Shown in pieces: positions 1 to 10,814 of a DNA stretch of 64,000 bases; within the stretch, counting starts at the first letter, position 1; every line of letters starts with the position of its first letter. This DNA is from Pyrenopolyporus hunteri (Eukaryota > Ascomycota > Sordariomycetes > Xylariales > Hypoxylaceae), in assembly GCA_902806595.1 (NCBI GenBank), contig CADCXC010000038.1:372001-436000 (forward strand). The letters run 5' to 3'. Below the pieces are notes generated by a model, which did not search any database, was not told where the DNA came from, and saw only the letters and a list, made by a program, of their open reading frames with translations. The position numbers were made by a program, and so were the translations under genes.

Positions 1-1435
1 TCTGCTAGTACCAAAGCCTAGATCCATATCCTCCGCATCGCGATCGTTGTTCTGTAGCAATTTCCGTAGGCGCTCCGCTTTGGCTCGGGCTTCCTCGTCA
101 TCTTCCTCCGTCGGCCTAGGTATAGGATTGAGAGTTGCTGCTTTCTTGAGAGCTGCTTGGATGGCCGGGTCGGACATGGATGGCGCCTTGAGCGATTCGG
201 ACGACACCAACCCGGTCTTGGAATCTTTGAAATAGTTCCGTGGCTCTACCTTGGTAGCTGGTCGAGGCGGTGGAGGCATGGCAGCTTTGTCTTCCTTGCT
301 GGCTTCGGAGGGTTGCGCTTTCTTCTCGGTAGATTCCTCGTCGTCGGAATCTTCCTCTCCCAGCCCCGCGAGAGGATCGTAATCATCCCCCACATCATCA
401 AAGATATTGATATCCTCGTCTTCTGGCTCCTCGGCTTGTTTCCTATACTGTTCTGGAACTTCCATGCCAAAGGGTTTGGCGTTCTTGTCGGGCATCATCA
501 TATCCGTAGCTTTTGACGGTGCCTCGGGCTCGACGGTCGTTTGAACCCTGCGTACTTTTCGCTTCTCGTGGCCGTCCTCGTCCACCACTATTAGCACCTC
601 TCTACCTTTGCTGTCCCGTTCTAACCTCGTTCCGGGGGCCTTCGCGCCGATCTTCTTAAACTTTGACCCTAAGCCGGTATTCTCCTTTGCCTTTGCTGCT
701 TCTCTTGCCGCCTTCATCTCGGCTAGGATCTGGTCTCTCGTTCGTTTCTTGGATGGGTTCAGCGGCACTGTTGCTAATTGTCCCTTCTTTTCCTTTTTCT
801 CTTTTTCTACCGCGGCGATCTCCTTTTCTTCCAGTTGGTCCAGCTCGTTGTCGATTTCGTCTTCCGATTCGGAAGCTGCTTCTGGAGTGCCGCCGTCACC
901 GTAGACATTTTCGCCCTTTCGTACCCGCTCGAGGAGTTTAAAGTCGAGGCCTTTTACTAAGTGGGTGCTAGACAAGTCTCCGCCGGCGATTTGACTTCTA
1001 AGCTTGTCGAAGGTCGCTTGATCGATCTCTTCGTTTTTAAGGGACTCTTCTAGTGCTTTTATCCGTGCCGCTCGCTCGTCCTCCTCCTCGGAAGTCCTGT
1101 TTCGGGCACGGTCTACGTAGCCTTCCGCTAATTTGCTGCCCTTGGGATCGTAGGACTTGAATTTCTTGGGTTGTTTGTCGCCGCGGTTGTGTTCGGCCAG
1201 CTGTCGCGCAAAATCGGATTTATGAAGGCCAACTGATCGACTAGTTTAGTTAATAACGCATGTGACGGAGTTTTACGAGAGCGTAGACCTACGGTGTCAT
1301 AGGGATGCTTGACTTTTGTCTAGATCCAAGCGATACTCCTCGCGGAGTGGCAGCGCCTGGTGATGCGCCATTGCTGCTGGAAGAAGGCTTGGGAGTGCTC
1401 GTAGCGACGAGACGACGGAACTGCTCGTTATTCAT
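1..1435 (-). CDS. RED/IK-like (Smu2-type) pre-mRNA splicing factor, 3' end cut by window
   Basis: The start codon is the ATG at 1435-1433 (protein begins MNNEQFRRLV). Exon 1 is 1293-1435. A 52-nt intron at 1241-1292 (donor GTAGGT, acceptor CTAG) restores the frame, and exon 2 runs from 1240 off the left edge. The joined reading passes from IPMTP into RSVGLHKSDFARQLAEHN, which is the conserved start of the RED-like N-terminal domain (human IK/RED, nematode SMU-2). The following residues are rich in Lys and Glu (KKFKSYDPKGSKLAEGYVDR, then a series of E/K-rich helices), as in that family. Family members belong to the spliceosomal B complex, together with SMU1, in the nucleus. At least 460 residues are visible; the C-terminus lies outside the window. 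It shares a 623-bp divergent upstream region with REV1. Family assignment is firm; the fungal function is inferred from homologues. Confidence 0.88.
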
Positions 1436-2058
1436 CGTCGCGACCCCTTCGACAGGTCTATTATGTAGGAATATACGCCCGGGGTGTCGACCGACTCCGA
1501 TATTCAGTCCTTCATTAAAACCTATAAAGATGAAGCTGATGGAAGGTTGAATGTTGTATGTACATAGTACATAGAATCGCGTACCTAAGACAATGCAAAG
1601 GTACCTGGGTACGTAATTGACCGGCTGCAGCAAGCTTATGTAAATTGAGGCGAAGAAGGTATATATAAGATAAGATAATGAGTTGTGGCTGTGGCTGTGG
1701 CTGTGGCTGGGATTTATGCGGGTTTGATTACTTGCATCAAGTCACGGGATGACGTGACGTTACTCGCGTTCTTCCCATTAATCATTCATCGCCTTGCCGC
1801 GCGTTCACCATTCACTTACCATCAGCGAGAAAACAGTTCGGACAAGTCAGTACCCCTATTTCATAGATATACTCAAATTACTCACGGGGGCTACTATTAG
1901 CCCTATAATTACCACTTTAATCGCATGTCCACCACATACGAGCCCTCGTCGTTTCCAAGATGACCTGCCATCGAAAGATCGCCACCGGCAATCGAGTAGA
2001 TTCTTGTATCGGGACCAGATATATCGTTATTTGAAGTTCGCCGTAACCCTAAGTCAAC
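1436..2058. promoter_or_regulatory. Divergent intergenic region between RED-like gene and REV1
   Basis: The two genes are transcribed away from each other, so this 623 bp must hold both promoters. It contains a GTGGCT hexamer repeated about four times (near 1684-1709) and an AT-rich stretch (TATATATAAGATAAG, near 1660). No further open frame with coding character is visible. That the promoters lie here is inferred from gene orientation only. Confidence 0.6.
1683..1710 (+). repeat. GTGGCT hexamer tandem repeat
   Basis: About four perfect copies of GTGGCT/GGCTGT lie in the divergent RED-REV1 spacer. It is a simple repeat with no known function here. Confidence 0.8.
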
Positions 2059-5000
2059 ATGGGGAGTCGTTTAGATGAAAACTCGAACGCCGTGCGAAAG
2101 CGCATAGAGAATCACACTTTTTCGGATGAGGGAGGCGAGGAGTATGAGCCAAGCGCCTTCGGAGGATTTGGCGATTATTTCCGTCGCAAGAAAATCAAGT
2201 TACAGAACCTTGATTCCGAACTGCGGGCTTCGTCGACCGAAAAGCCTCAGATCTTCAAAGGCGTTGTCGCTCATGTCATGGGCTACACGCAACCGCCACT
2301 CCATGTCCTTCATCGCGATCTGGTTCAGCATGGCGCTGGATTCCTCCAGTACTTAGATTCCAAGACTATGGCTACTCATATCATCGCATCCAGTCTACCG
2401 CCGAAAAAGATGGTCGATTTTGGCAAATACAGGATAGTGAAGCCTACCTGGGTCACAGAGTCTATCAAGGCCGGGAAGCTTCTGCCGTGGTCTGACTACC
2501 GAGTGATAGAGGAGACTCCCAGGCAGAAGACGTTGAAGCTTAGCGAACACGGAATATCCACCCAGTCTAGCCCTCAGCAGTCGCCGCTAGCAGGATATAG
2601 AGGACAAACCGAAAACAGTTTCTATACCAGCCAACTTAAGGATATCGCGCAGTCTATCAACGGAGACCATCTTGGGGATGAGGCACCTAGCCAGCCGGGG
2701 GCGGGGGTTAGAGATGTCTCCAAGAGGGGCTCTGGGAGCCCTACTACGCCTTTGGGATTGCGACGTGAGCCGCGGGAATCGCCAGATGTATCTAGTGAAT
2801 TAGATGACGACTCGGTGATGTTGGTCGACTACCCGGAGTCTACAGCTCAACAACCGACTCAGGATCTGGACGAGCAGAGCAAAGGCGAAGTAAAAGATGA
2901 GGTCCAGCCAGCCCAATCAATCGAACAGCAAAATCCTATGACTTCAGAGGAACATAACGCACTACTCCTCCAAGACCCTCGGATGAGAAAGTCTTCCACG
3001 GCGAACCCAGATTTCATTCAGCAGTACTATTCTGAAAGTAGACTCCATCACTTGTCGACCTGGAAAGCCGAGTTAAAGTCTAGGATGCAGAGACTCGCGG
3101 CTGAGAAGGGTCCTCAGAAGAAGCCGATGAAAAGAAAACCCGGTGCTAGGCGGTATATAATGCACGTCGACTTCGACAGCTTTTTCTGCGCAGTTTCTCT
3201 GAAAAGCGCACCTGATTTTGTCGACAAGCCTGCCGTTGTAGCGCACGGTACAGGATCTGGCTCGGAAATCGCCAGCTGCAACTATCCAGCAAGGAAGTTC
3301 GGCGTCAAAAACGGCATGTGGATGAAGCGAGCGAAGGAGTTATGTCCCGAGCTCAAGGTTCTGCCGTACGATTTTCCGGCGTACGAAGAAGCTAGCAAAT
3401 CGTTTTACGAATGCATCTTAGAAGTCGGCGGCGTCGTCCAGAGCGTCAGTATTGACGAGGCTCTCGTAGACATTACCTCGGTCATCCTATCCGCCGTTGG
3501 CTCGGACGGCTCCGGGGTCGACGAAGGCAGTATATGGAGGGAACAGGAAAAAGCGGACCAAATAGCCCTAGCTTTGCGAGAACAGATCAAAGCGAAAACT
3601 GGCTGTGCTGTTTCGGTGGGGATTGGAGGCAACATTCTATTAGCTAAGGTTGCCCTTCGAAAAGCTAAGCCCGCAGGCCAGTATCAGATTAAGCCGGAAG
3701 AGGTACTTAGCTTCCTCGGCGACCTGAAAGTCGATGATTTGCCCGGGGTCGCATACAGCATCGCCGGAAAACTGGAGGAGATCGGGATAAAATACGTGAA
3801 CGATATCCGGCAGGCCTCTAAGGAGCGATTGGTCAATAATCTGGGGCCGAAGACGGGCGAGAAACTGTGGGAATACGCTCGCGGTATTGATCGAACGGAA
3901 GTTGGCGAACAACCAATTCGCAAGTCCGTCTCAGCCGAAGTCAACTGGGGTATCCGGTTCATCAGCCAGGAGGAGGCCGAAGAGTTCGTGTTCAACTTAT
4001 GCAAAGAACTAGAGAAACGTCTTCTTAACGAACAGGTCAAGGGCAAGCAACTCACCATGAAAATCATGCGACGCTCTCTTGACGCACCTCTTGATCCACC
4101 GAAGCATTTAGGACATGGGAAATGCGACACCTTCAACAAGAGTGTCATGTTCGGCGTTGCCACCCACGACTATCAAGCGTTAGGAAAGGAGGCTGTTTCT
4201 ATCCTCCGTTCCTATAAGTTTAGTCCGGGTGATCTTCGTGGCCTAGGTGTACAATTAACTAAACTCGAACCGATCAAGACCTCTTTATCGGGCCCTGACG
4301 GGAGCCAGAAGAAGCTGACCTTCGGGGCTTTCCGTGGCCCCGGCTCTATGAGAAAAGCAGCTCTAGAGCCGATCCAAGATGGCAACGGTGCCGAAGAAGC
4401 TAGCTTGAGACATAGCCGAGGCGAATCCCAAGACCCCATCACAGAAAGCCCTCTAACGCCACGGAAACCAAAGCCGGACGCCCGCCATCCAGCCTTGGCA
4501 CTATCTCAAGCGAGCAAGACGGATGCTAAGGCAAACACCCCCTTAAACATCGGCGGAACCCAATTCATCCTGCCGGCGAACCCAGACCCTGCCGTAATTG
4601 CCGAACTGCCCCCGGACATTCGAAGCCGGCTTATGGAGCAAGGCCGTCGGATCGTTCCGGAGGCCCGTGAGGAAACACCCGCAGCTAAGTCGAGAACTCA
4701 GAGCCCAGCACCCGTGGACGAAATCCCGCCCGAGATCGACCCGGAGGTATTCAACGCTCTACCAGAAGACATGAAGGCCGAAGTCCTAGAGCAATACCGG
4801 CCACGCAGCCGGCAGCAAAGCGCCCTCCCGCAATCTCCACGCAGAGACCGTACCATCCAGCCTCCCAAGCAAAGGACCCCGACCAAACGCCGCGTCCCCG
4901 GCCTACTCGCCCGCGCTCGCGAGCGACAAGCAGACGCCAACGCCAAAATCGTCCAGACGACGCTCAAGCAGCAAGCAGCAGACCAAGGCGGCAGCGGCAG

Positions 5001-5613
5001 CGGCGCCGGGCTAAACGACTTCGACGTCGAAGAAATCGATCCGGCCTTCCTCGCCGAGCTGCCCGAGGAAGTCCGACGGGAAGTCATCGCAGATCACCGG
5101 CGGCGGCGCGCGCAGCGCTCAGGCCTAGACCTGCCGAAACCCGCGCTCGGGAAGAGGAACGCGAACGCGAACGCCAACGACGGCGACGAGGAAGGCAGCG
5201 GCGCAGCGCTCGCGAACGGGCAGACGCGCCTGCGATTCCCGGCGCGGCCGCCGCGCGTCGGGTTCACGGCGGCCGGGCTGACGGACCTGCCGGCGATCCG
5301 CGACATGCTGAGCGTGTGGCACCGGGAGACGCGGGACGAGGGCCCGCACCGGCGCGACGCCGACATGCTGGAGCGGTACCTGGTGCGCGTCGTGCTGGAG
5401 GAGCGCGACATGGATAAGGCGCTGAAGCTGGTGCGGTGGCTGGACTATCTGGTGGAGGATAGCGGTGGCAACGGCGGTGGTGCTGGAGGTGGGGGTGGCG
5501 GAGAGGATGCCGAGTACCGCGGTAAGGAGGCCTGGCGAGAAGTCGTGGGCCACGTTAAGCTTGAGGTGCAGAATGCGGTGCGGTCGAGGGGGTTGGGACC
5601 GTTGGATATATAG
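2059..5613 (+). CDS. REV1: DNA repair protein REV1 (Y-family translesion polymerase / dCMP transferase)
   Basis: This is a single uninterrupted 1184-residue frame, the usual length for fungal REV1. An N-terminal block (FGGFGDYFRRKKIKLQN) precedes a BRCT domain at about residues 63-150. The Y-family palm follows: motif MHVDFDSFF at 368-376 carries the metal ligand D371, and SIDEA at 464-468 carries D466 and E467. The thumb and little finger extend to about residue 745. Three short helices of ubiquitin-binding-motif type, each centred on a Leu-Pro pair, occur at about 850 (LPPDIRSRL), 901 (LPEDMKAEV) and 1001 (LPEEVRREV). The last 110 residues (LTDLPAIRDMLSVWHRE and following) look like the REV1 C-terminal domain that binds REV7 and other translesion polymerases. 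REV1 inserts dCMP opposite abasic sites and scaffolds polymerase zeta at stalled forks in the nucleus. Gly-rich low-complexity sequence lies just before the stop. Confidence 0.97.
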   Translation: MGSRLDENSNAVRKRIENHTFSDEGGEEYEPSAFGGFGDYFRRKKIKLQNLDSELRASSTEKPQIFKGVVAHVMGYTQPPLHVLHRDLVQHGAGFLQYLDSKTMATHIIASSLPPKKMVDFGKYRIVKPTWVTESIKAGKLLPWSDYRVIEETPRQKTLKLSEHGISTQSSPQQSPLAGYRGQTENSFYTSQLKDIAQSINGDHLGDEAPSQPGAGVRDVSKRGSGSPTTPLGLRREPRESPDVSSELDDDSVMLVDYPESTAQQPTQDLDEQSKGEVKDEVQPAQSIEQQNPMTSEEHNALLLQDPRMRKSSTANPDFIQQYYSESRLHHLSTWKAELKSRMQRLAAEKGPQKKPMKRKPGARRYIMHVDFDSFFCAVSLKSAPDFVDKPAVVAHGTGSGSEIASCNYPARKFGVKNGMWMKRAKELCPELKVLPYDFPAYEEASKSFYECILEVGGVVQSVSIDEALVDITSVILSAVGSDGSGVDEGSIWREQEKADQIALALREQIKAKTGCAVSVGIGGNILLAKVALRKAKPAGQYQIKPEEVLSFLGDLKVDDLPGVAYSIAGKLEEIGIKYVNDIRQASKERLVNNLGPKTGEKLWEYARGIDRTEVGEQPIRKSVSAEVNWGIRFISQEEAEEFVFNLCKELEKRLLNEQVKGKQLTMKIMRRSLDAPLDPPKHLGHGKCDTFNKSVMFGVATHDYQALGKEAVSILRSYKFSPGDLRGLGVQLTKLEPIKTSLSGPDGSQKKLTFGAFRGPGSMRKAALEPIQDGNGAEEASLRHSRGESQDPITESPLTPRKPKPDARHPALALSQASKTDAKANTPLNIGGTQFILPANPDPAVIAELPPDIRSRLMEQGRRIVPEAREETPAAKSRTQSPAPVDEIPPEIDPEVFNALPEDMKAEVLEQYRPRSRQQSALPQSPRRDRTIQPPKQRTPTKRRVPGLLARARERQADANAKIVQTTLKQQAADQGGSGSGAGLNDFDVEEIDPAFLAELPEEVRREVIADHRRRRAQRSGLDLPKPALGKRNANANANDGDEEGSGAALANGQTRLRFPARPPRVGFTAAGLTDLPAIRDMLSVWHRETRDEGPHRRDADMLERYLVRVVLEERDMDKALKLVRWLDYLVEDSGGNGGGAGGGGGGEDAEYRGKEAWREVVGHVKLEVQNAVRSRGLGPLDI

Positions 5614-5953
5614 ATGGGTGGATGGGTAGGTGGCGGTTTGTTTAGATGGCGGTTGAATACCTGAGCTTTCATGAGCATTCACGCGAGTCACGAGCATATC
5701 CATACCTTTGCATAATAACGACCGACACGAAGGAAATGAAACCTATAACTTTACGAGCCTAATTGCTCAAGCATTAGCAGCTATGTATAGCGCTTCTCAG
5801 AAACGAATGTCTTTTATTCAATGTTCACTTCTCTCTCCGACTCGTCTAAACGAGCAGAGAAAAGAGAAATAGTAAGCTTCTATCCCACATTTGTTTTGCC
5901 ACCAACCCTCTTTAGGTATTCATCCATAATTATATCCCGTTCCTCTGCACCAC
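5614..5953. other. Convergent 3' intergenic region
   Basis: About 340 bp lie between the REV1 stop and the stop of the WSC-domain gene on the other strand. Only AT-rich 3' flanking sequence is visible; no gene or repeat was seen. Confidence 0.6.
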
Positions 5954-6911
5954 TTATAGAAGCCCCCAACCCAAAGCGAAAGTAAACGCCAAAACCAGAA
6001 CACCAACTCCTACAGCTTCCAGCACGGCTTCGTCAGAAGGCGGCTTTGGTTTTTCTCCATCTTTCCCCCCGTCGCTACCACTGTCTCCTTCGGGGCGCTT
6101 TTCCGCGACGTCGTAGAGCGTGACGGCAAGGTTTCCACCACAGATCGTCGTGTTGGCGCCGTCACACTGTGGGGATAGGGGTTAGTAATATGTATCTATA
6201 TACTCCTGCTAGCAAGGGGTTTTAATAGAAGATAGGGGGGAAGGGGGAAACCCCCAAGAGCCCCCCTCAACAAGAAATGGTAAGGTAAAGTTAACGAAAC
6301 GTAAGCTAACCACGTACCGGCAAATCACACTCAGCATCCGCCAACCGATGACTATGCCGGGCCAAGCGGTCCCCGCACCAGCACTCGTGCGCCGACTCGA
6401 GGCCGGCGTAGCGGTACCCGGGGCGCCGCGGGTCCAGCACGTTGGTCGCGCGCCGGCAGAAGTCCACGCACATGCCCACCTTCATCAGCCCCGGCGCCGT
6501 CAGGTGCGGGCCGTCCAGCGCCCGCGGCTCCGGGTCCACCGCCGTCGGCTCCGACCAGCACCCCGCGTACCGGTACGTCGCGTCGTCGTCGGCGGCCACG
6601 CCCACTCCCCCCGCCGCCGGCGGCTCCCTCAGGGGCTTGTGCGCGGACGGGGGCGAGGTGCTGGAGCTGGATGGTGGGGCGGACGTGGACGGTGGCTGCT
6701 AGCCGGATTTGACGCTCTGAGTGCTGTTGGAGCGGTCGATGGTGGTTATGCTATTGGTGTTGGTGTTGGCGATGCTGGGGAGAAACTTGGGGAGAGTCTT
6801 GGGGAATGGGGTGGGGAGAGGAAGGGGAGCGAACGGGGGCTGCGCTAGTGATATGGAGGATGTGGTGAGCAGCATGATGACCACCGTTAGACAGGACGCG
6901 CGCGTCGCCAT
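5954..6911 (-). CDS. WSC-domain cell-surface protein with C-terminal membrane/GPI segment
   Basis: The ATG at 6911 opens a signal peptide (hydrophobic CLTVVIMLLTTSSISLA). Downstream lies a WSC domain (YAGCWSEP, MCVDFCRRA, HECWCGDRL, ECDLP then CDGANTTICGGNL), with the eight-Cys spacing of this carbohydrate-binding fold. The 151-nt intron at 6167-6317 (donor GTACGT, acceptor CCACAG) is firm: it joins DLP to CDGAN in phase. The protein ends in a hydrophobic stretch (VGVGVLVLAFTFALGWGLL) right at the stop, which suggests a GPI anchor or tail anchor. The signal peptide and the WSC part share a frame but are separated by a TAG at 6699-6701, so another intron is needed. The best frame-preserving choice is 6667-6786 (donor GTTTCT, acceptor ATCCAG), giving about 228 residues. 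That junction is weak and could be wrong. WSC proteins act as wall-stress sensors or wall-bound lectins; the role here is not determined. Confidence 0.72.
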
Positions 6912-7965
6912 TGCTCTGTTCTTGTGGTATTGAATCGAGTATTATGATATGCTATAGACGTGTGTTAGAATTCTGAGCTGAGAAAGGGGTGTCCGTACAC
7001 CCTACTCTGTGTCTTTGGAAATAAGTGAAGTCTTGAAGTGATGAAAAAGGACTGGCAGCGTCAGTTTGGCTTAGGAATTGATTAATTCGTGTAGAGTGGC
7101 TAGGTACCTACCTCTGTTGCTTGAAATGGAAGTCCTCGTATGAATGATGTCAATAACGAAGCTCTTGAGCAAAATTGGTAATAGTGGCAGCAATTATAAT
7201 AGCAACGCAATGATTCTTTGCAATACTGACGTTCAATGTTGTTGATGTAAAAGACGAGATGAAGTTTGGGTCTTAGGTAAATTAGGATAAAATGCTTATG
7301 GCTTTGGCTACTTTGTAACTCGAATAGTAAGAACGACCTGGGTATATAGCAGGAGGTGCTCTAGAATATGAATTCTAGAATATGAATATAAGGTAATAGA
7401 GCCCTAGCCCTTCCGTGGTCACTACCACTCTACATCTCAAGAAGTGACGAGTTGACCACCTAGACATGTTCAGTAGGTAGCTTTAACCCAAGTCTATCAC
7501 TTTACGCCAGAGTAGGACACCCTTGCGAACAAAACTGATCTTGCCTTATTCTGCCTCCTTCTCTTCCCTAGCTTGAGTAGAGCAACATCAACAAGTAGCG
7601 ATTGTTTAAATACTAGCATCTATCCTCCTACCCAACTTAAAACAGCGGACAACAAGGAAGGGGTGAGATCAAGGGGTGAGATCCGTAGGATATCCACCGA
7701 GCGAGATATGAACCATATGGTTTAACTGTTTAACTATTTCATTGTAGCTTCTTATAATCCAAGTCTAATAGGACCGGGCTATACGGTCTCCGGTAGAACC
7801 GCTATAAACCACACCTTTATAAAGTGTATCGCGGGGTTGTGATTGACACCTCGCCCATCGCCGTAGGACTCATGTTGAATAGCTTGAAAAGGGGGTATTG
7901 ACTCTAGTGTCCGCACATCCTCAACCACGATGATGTATATACAACGAAGTCACCTAGGGACCCAT
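6912..7965. other. Intergenic region upstream of WSC gene and downstream of OCT1
   Basis: About 1.05 kb, AT-rich, with no frame of coding character on either strand. It should contain the WSC gene promoter (proximal to 6912) and the OCT1 3' flank (proximal to 7965). No tRNA or transposon remains were recognised. Confidence 0.55.
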
Positions 7966-10368
7966 CTACGTATGCACATTATCCTTGTCGACCCAGCTAC
8001 CCACCAGACCCATAGCCTTCTCGTCTCCATTTAGCAGACGCTCATCCTGGAGCGCGTCCGAGAGACACCTCCAAGGATCTCGGCTCCCTCCCCACTTGAG
8101 TAGGTTCTCCTTTAGCCTCTCGCCGTTCGCCCGGTCGAGCGCAGCTCCGTTCTGGCCCGCCGAAAAGACGACCTGCCAGACGCGCTTGGAAAGCACTTGG
8201 TCGAAGAGGTAGCTGTAGTACGTGCTGCCGTAGCCAAATAGATGGCCGAAGAAACCTTGCCATCTCGTCCCCGGGGGATCTGGCGGGAGCTTACCGAATT
8301 GTCTTTGAAGGCCTAAGTAGACCGCCGTCGAGTCGAACGTGTCTTCGTTCAGCAGGGACGAGTGATATTGCTGGTCTAGCATGGCTAGTATAATCTGATT
8401 CTCTCGGTCCGACGCCTCGAATCTCCTAGCAAGTTTCAGTTTATCTACGACCATCTCGTATGGTACCGGTTCATCCGTAATGTGATGCCGGGCAAATAAC
8501 CCCAGAACGGCGGGGTCCGCACAGAAATGCTCCATCAAAGTTGACGGCAGCTCTGCAAAGTCGGTCGCGCACCGGGTTCCGGCCACATTCTGCAAAGAGG
8601 TCCGAGCCAGAATCGAATGGATGGCGTGTCCCATCTCGTGGAACAGCGTTTCCATCTGATAGTAATCCAAAAGGGCGGGTCCGTTCCGACCCTTGTTCTC
8701 CTCGAAGTCACAGACCAGAGCAATCGTTGGGAGCTGCTTAACCGTGCCGGACTGCATGGAGATATGCATACCATCGTTCGATGCATCTATAGGCGAATCG
8801 AATCGAGGTAGCCCCTCGACCCCGGCTGCGTCTCGTTCTGCCACTTCCTGGATTTCGGCTTCCGATATCTCTCTGGAGCAGCGCACAGTAAAGTGCGCCG
8901 GGTTAGGAGACTTGTCCATTCGATAAAAAAGATCGCAGTATAGGACCGCGACGTGCCCGTCGGTATCGGAGACGACGTCTAGCCGTCTTACGTCGGGATG
9001 CCACGTCTCTCCTGGGAGGGTATCTCGGGGGACGAATCTAATCCCATATAAACGGGTGAATAACCTCGACAGACCCTGCATGACCGTCCCGAGAGAGAAA
9101 TAGGATGATAGGAAATCGTCGGTCCGCCGTTGCGATCTCATAGATAAGCGTATACTTTCCATGTAATACTCTTTATCCCATGGCTGAAGGTCGGTAGACG
9201 GGGAGTTCAGCTTTGCGCTCTTTTCCCGAAGCAGGACTGCGATCTCTTCCTCAACGAGCGGCGCATTGCGTTGCGATAGAGCCAAAAGGAACTGATGAAC
9301 CGACTCGGGCGTCTTAGCCATCATCTTATCATGGAGGGCCATCTGGCTATAGCTATCGAAGCCCGATAGCTTTGCAAGTTCGGCGCGCGACCTTAGCAAA
9401 GCTTCTAATATTTGGATCGACCTGCTAGAGGCGGTTCGGGTAGCATAGTAGATCGCCTTCCTCACATCCTCGTTATGCACGCTCCTCAGCGCCATCGTTG
9501 CCTCGGGGGATAGCGTCGGTAGGCGGATCACGCCTCCGCGGGTGTACCTCCGGGCTATTTGCGGGTTCATGCCATAGAGCTGGCTGCTCGGAAATTCGAG
9601 CCATTTCTGTTCGGGCTGCATATCCTGGACGAAGTACGACCCTAACTCGCTGATCCGCTGTGATAGGTCGACAAACCGGTCCCGCGACCCTTTCGGGAGA
9701 TGTATGGCAGACTTCATGAAATCCTGCTGCAGCAACTTCGCAACGGTCTGCTCCTCCTCGTTCCAGCTCGCCATGACCTCCGGGTTCGCGAGAGCCTTGC
9801 CCAGCTGGTCGCTGAGGCCCGTCGCGGTATTTAACTGGTTCATATACTGGTAAACCAACGCCCACGCCTGCGACGCGGCCGCTTGTATCTTTTCGTCGGG
9901 ATGGGTAACCCGCACAAAGTCGGAGACGTCTAGGACTCGACATAGTAGATCGCTTAGCCTGTCGAGGTCTCGAACGAGCGCTTTGTATTCCTCCAACGTC
10001 GAAGCATTGAGCACCTTCCGGACCAGCTTCTGAGCCCTGCTAATAGTGACATCCGCGAAGGTAAGGAAGCCTTGCGGCGACGTCAAGTACTTATTCCTGA
10101 ATAGGCCAACATTCTCGGAACTCCCGAATTTAAAGAAGGACTTGGCGAAGTCTTTAAAGGCTGGCGGCGAATCGAATATCTGGCGCAACAGCGCATCGTC
10201 ATGCCTTGTATCGGCGGGAGAATGGTTGACCGGTATCTGCGAGGTGTCGACTTGAGCGGCGCCGGGCGCGGAAGAGAGCCAACGCCTTTGATCTCGAGCT
10301 CGGGAGGCTTGGGCTTGTCTGAGACATCTTGAGCAGGTCCAAAGACCTGAGCGGATAGCTTTGATCAT
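7966..10368 (-). CDS. OCT1: Mitochondrial intermediate peptidase (M3A metallopeptidase)
   Basis: An intronless 800-residue frame, the normal length for fungal OCT1/MIP. The N-terminus is a typical mitochondrial presequence, Arg-rich and without acids (MIKAIRSGLWTCSRCLRQAQ, then RDQRRWLSS). The M3 zinc site is FHEMGHAIH, with HEMGH at residues 577-581. The third ligand region follows as AELPSTLMEHF. The last third carries the conserved FGYGSTYYSYLFD and WGGSRDP blocks. The enzyme removes an octapeptide from imported proteins in the matrix after the processing peptidase has cut, and is needed for assembly of respiratory proteins. It faces the MIC26/27 gene across a 446-bp divergent spacer. No residue of the zinc site is missing. 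Confidence 0.97.
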   Translation of the reverse strand: MIKAIRSGLWTCSRCLRQAQASRARDQRRWLSSAPGAAQVDTSQIPVNHSPADTRHDDALLRQIFDSPPAFKDFAKSFFKFGSSENVGLFRNKYLTSPQGFLTFADVTISRAQKLVRKVLNASTLEEYKALVRDLDRLSDLLCRVLDVSDFVRVTHPDEKIQAAASQAWALVYQYMNQLNTATGLSDQLGKALANPEVMASWNEEEQTVAKLLQQDFMKSAIHLPKGSRDRFVDLSQRISELGSYFVQDMQPEQKWLEFPSSQLYGMNPQIARRYTRGGVIRLPTLSPEATMALRSVHNEDVRKAIYYATRTASSRSIQILEALLRSRAELAKLSGFDSYSQMALHDKMMAKTPESVHQFLLALSQRNAPLVEEEIAVLLREKSAKLNSPSTDLQPWDKEYYMESIRLSMRSQRRTDDFLSSYFSLGTVMQGLSRLFTRLYGIRFVPRDTLPGETWHPDVRRLDVVSDTDGHVAVLYCDLFYRMDKSPNPAHFTVRCSREISEAEIQEVAERDAAGVEGLPRFDSPIDASNDGMHISMQSGTVKQLPTIALVCDFEENKGRNGPALLDYYQMETLFHEMGHAIHSILARTSLQNVAGTRCATDFAELPSTLMEHFCADPAVLGLFARHHITDEPVPYEMVVDKLKLARRFEASDRENQIILAMLDQQYHSSLLNEDTFDSTAVYLGLQRQFGKLPPDPPGTRWQGFFGHLFGYGSTYYSYLFDQVLSKRVWQVVFSAGQNGAALDRANGERLKENLLKWGGSRDPWRCLSDALQDERLLNGDEKAMGLVGSWVDKDNVHT

Positions 10369-10814
10369 GACGTACGGAACATCATTAGAGCGTCGAGAAC
10401 TAAAATCAAGTCCCGGACAGTAACATCAATATAATTACCTACAAGAAAAAAAAAAGAGAGAAGAGTGTGGTTGTGGTAATCGGTTGTACATCCAGACGAA
10501 TTGGAAGTGGTGTAGGTACCTACCTATGCCGGCTGCACGTCGAAAAGCTGCCGGGAGTTGACGGCCCGCAATTACGTAGTTAGGTTAGGTACCTGCGCAT
10601 ATGTAAAATTTCGCCGAGGGTCCGCCAGCCCGGAAATCGCCGTGGGTGAAAAAGCAAAAGGGTACATTCGGATTTGTATTGTATTGCATTGTGGATATAG
10701 TATTGTACAATAGGTACATCATCGTTCGTGCCGGTCTAAAATCCTCGAGCTTTCAATTCCAAGTTTAAATAATAATTATAATTCCAACACAGCCAAACCT
10801 CAATTGAGCGCAAC
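10369..10814. promoter_or_regulatory. Bidirectional promoter region between OCT1 and MIC26/27 gene
   Basis: 446 bp separate two start codons on opposite strands, both of nuclear genes for mitochondrial proteins. It contains a short poly-A tract (near 10444-10454) and several GGTAC/TACCTA motifs. No open frame is visible. Shared control of the two genes is possible from the layout but not shown. Confidence 0.55.
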
